From contig CAMBBS010000009.1 in assembly GCA_945863875.1 (NCBI GenBank), positions 64,501 to 128,500 on the forward strand: a DNA stretch of 64,000 nucleotides, in the 5' to 3' direction. The DNA is from Desulfopila aestuarii DSM 18488. Lineage in GTDB: Bacteria; Desulfobacterota; Desulfobulbia; Desulfobulbales; Desulfocapsaceae. Shown here piece by piece: positions 62,465 to 64,000 of the stretch; the stretch's first letter is position 1; each line of letters starts with the position of its first letter. A program made the translations under genes and the position numbers. The notes below the pieces were generated by a model, which saw only the letters and a program-made list of their open reading frames with translations, did no database searches and was not told the origin of the DNA.

Positions 62465-64000
62465 ATGACAGATCATGGTCTACTGAAAATATTCAATCTC
62501 GATAAGATTGTCGACTGTGCCAAAGGGCTCAATGCCCTTGGTCCCGACACTGAACCGGAGTTTTTGAGCATCGGCAGGGTGCTCAACACCCTGGCAACCA
62601 TCTGTTACGGCATGACCGGTAATGCCGTCAAGCTCAGCACCCTGGCGAATTTTGCAGCAGATAGATCTGATTCCGGCACTGGCTCATTTCTTGACGAGAA
62701 TACGAAAATATTTGCTGCGGTAGCCGATCACGTCAAGGCAACGCTTACCTCGCTCGGCAGCGGCGAGCACCTTTTGATCGAGTTGCTCGCCCAGATGAAA
62801 AAACTCCGCGAACCCATCCGCAAATTACACAGTATCGGCAAGACGTTTCGTGTGTTGGGGATCGGCATCAAGGTTGAAAGCGCGAGAAATCGCCAAGGCA
62901 TGCAGGGCTTCACTCTTCTCGCCGGTGAGGTGGTGGATATTGCCCGGCTGGTCCAGGATAATTGCCGTTACTGTATCGATAAGGCGGATCTCGTCGAAAA
63001 TGGCATATCCATGTCGCAGCGGGTGCTGAACAGTGGCGATACTTCCTACGACGACAGCGGGGAAAAGGCAATCTACAACATCCTGCAGTCCCTGGAGGAT
63101 ATCGGGCGTAGGTCGGATCAGCTGGCGGCGGGCATCCATGAGCGTTCAACGGCGATGGTACAGGGTATAAGCGATGTTGTCATGGCCATGCAGTTCCATG
63201 ATATCACGAGGCAGCAGCTGGAGAACGTTTCTTCCGCACTCCTTGAAGCGGCTGATAAGGCGGGAAAACTCACCGCCGAAGATACCACCGGGGCAAGTGA
63301 GCAGGTCGTGCTGGAGATATACTCCATTCTGTCCATCCAGGCGGCGCACCTCAACTCGATTTATGAGCAGATCTTCAGCGCGCGAAAACAGATTGAGGCC
63401 GGCCTTGGTAAAACCATGAACCAGGCGTTGATTCAGGCCAAAGACGCGAAGACCTTATTGGAGATGGATAGCCGAAGTGAAAACAAGTCCGTTGTCGCCA
63501 GTCTTGAAAAAGAAATAGATAACGTCGTTTTATCACTTAATAAAGCGTTGCAGGTTGTCAACACGGCGGCGGAAGTCAGTCGGGAGGTCTATGACAATGT
63601 GCTGGAGATCGGGAGTTTTGTCAGTAAAATTGAAGAGATTGCCTTTGACGTGAAGATCCTGGCCATCAATGCCATGGTGGAGGCTATTAAAACAGAAGCT
63701 GCCGGGAACACCTTAATTGTCCTGGCCAAGGAACTCAGTACCCTGTCGCAGGAAACCCGAGGTGGGGCGACGGAATCCATCGAAATGCTGCAGATGATCA
63801 TGGAAGGCACGGAAAGGCAGCTGGAGTTTTCGGTACGTCTTGACCAGAACAGTGCGGTGGTCGATGAGCTGATTGAAAGGGCGAAAGGATTTACCGCGAC
63901 AATTCTATCCTCCCTGCAGGAAGTGAGCATGATTGGCCAGCAGATGGACAGCTCCAGCCGGGATCTCTCCGCCCGGATAACCCGGCTTATTCCAGGTATA
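62465..64000 (+). CDS. Soluble MCP-like signalling protein (3' end outside window)
   Basis: Missing from the track because it stays open to the window end (512 codons from ATG 62465). It has no membrane helix. The first 350 residues are largely helical (KLREPIRKLHSIGKTFRVLG; FHDITRQQLENV), and near residue 395-430 there is a degenerate chemoreceptor tip (EEIAFDVKILAINAMVEAIKT) where the usual [14 protein letters not shown] is altered. It may join a receptor array or act as a stand-alone scaffold. The final residues and any further domain are unseen. Confidence 0.8.
   Translation, partial: MTDHGLLKIFNLDKIVDCAKGLNALGPDTEPEFLSIGRVLNTLATICYGMTGNAVKLSTLANFAADRSDSGTGSFLDENTKIFAAVADHVKATLTSLGSGEHLLIELLAQMKKLREPIRKLHSIGKTFRVLGIGIKVESARNRQGMQGFTLLAGEVVDIARLVQDNCRYCIDKADLVENGISMSQRVLNSGDTSYDDSGEKAIYNILQSLEDIGRRSDQLAAGIHERSTAMVQGISDVVMAMQFHDITRQQLENVSSALLEAADKAGKLTAEDTTGASEQVVLEIYSILSIQAAHLNSIYEQIFSARKQIEAGLGKTMNQALIQAKDAKTLLEMDSRSENKSVVASLEKEIDNVVLSLNKALQVVNTAAEVSREVYDNVLEIGSFVSKIEEIAFDVKILAINAMVEAIKTEAAGNTLIVLAKELSTLSQETRGGATESIEMLQMIMEGTERQLEFSVRLDQNSAVVDELIERAKGFTATILSSLQEVSMIGQQMDSSSRDLSARITRLIPGI

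Noticed and set aside
1-64000. tRNA, rRNA, CRISPR array, insertion sequence or prophage genes
   Set aside because: No cloverleaf, spaced direct-repeat array, transposase motif or phage gene was found on reading the window.

Overview
The window looks like the chromosome of an anaerobic, motile Gram-negative bacterium of the Desulfobacterota, most like the Desulfobulbales (sulfate reducers or sulfur disproportionators). This is inference from gene style: chemotaxis-type receptors with Cys-rich inserts, many hybrid kinases and NtrC regulators, radical SAM and U32 chemistry, and a probable selenoprotein. I recall a published comparison of anammox ladderane candidate genes with a cluster in Desulfotalea, but could not check it. 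No rRNA, tRNA, CRISPR or intact insertion sequence was found.

Layout. 1-3.5 kb: the end of a ParA-type ATPase, a 28-residue Lys/Cys-rich peptide gene missed by the ORF track, a zinc-ribbon/PilZ protein, and a decayed SARP/MalT-type regulator. 3.7-5.9 kb: a chemoreceptor. 6-37.6 kb: a roughly 31 kb lipid/polyene biosynthesis locus. 37.7-42.4 kb: an EAL-HDOD protein, a DMT transporter, a DUF3820 protein, an M20 peptidase and a PaaI thioesterase. 42.6-47.5 kb: an SBF-type transporter, a rhodanese-ferritin gene with UGA at its active-site Cys codon (probable selenoprotein), an FAD oxidoreductase resembling the domain fused to some SelD proteins, a sigma-54 activator, and a small zinc-ribbon gene behind a sigma-54-like promoter. 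47.6-64 kb: a signalling block of CheB-CheR-PAS, several PAS/hybrid kinases, a SET protein, an NtrC regulator, a PAS/zinc protein and a soluble MCP-like protein running off the window.

The 6-37.6 kb locus is the main find. Its core matches the parts list of aryl-polyene (APE) clusters: ketosynthases (including a KS-KS fusion whose second half lacks the Cys), three ACPs, hot-dog dehydratases, a FabG reductase, LolA-like carrier, DUF3261 lipoprotein, AMP ligase, glycosyltransferase, LpxL-type acyltransferase, 4HBT thioesterase and an MMPL exporter. Added to this are five radical SAM enzymes (two with cobalamin-binding-like N-terminal domains), a U32 protein related to the UbiU/UbiV type, a fused fatty-acid kinase (FakA plus FakB/DegV), a free-standing PKS-type double-hot-dog dehydratase, PlsC, and a methyltransferase fused to the exporter. 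The reasonable reading is an anaerobic pathway that builds an unsaturated acyl chain on ACP, remodels it by radical chemistry, attaches it to a lipid or glycolipid, and exports it towards the outer membrane. The product cannot be read from the sequence.

The locus is organised as tightly overlapping (often ATGA) units: 8418 to 5975 leftward, 8744 to 17193, 18794 to 23627, 25620 to 23663 leftward, 25985 to 32513, and 32975 to 37621. The first two diverge from a shared control region with repeated AATGCCAACA motifs, and one sequence there recurs upstream of the third unit.
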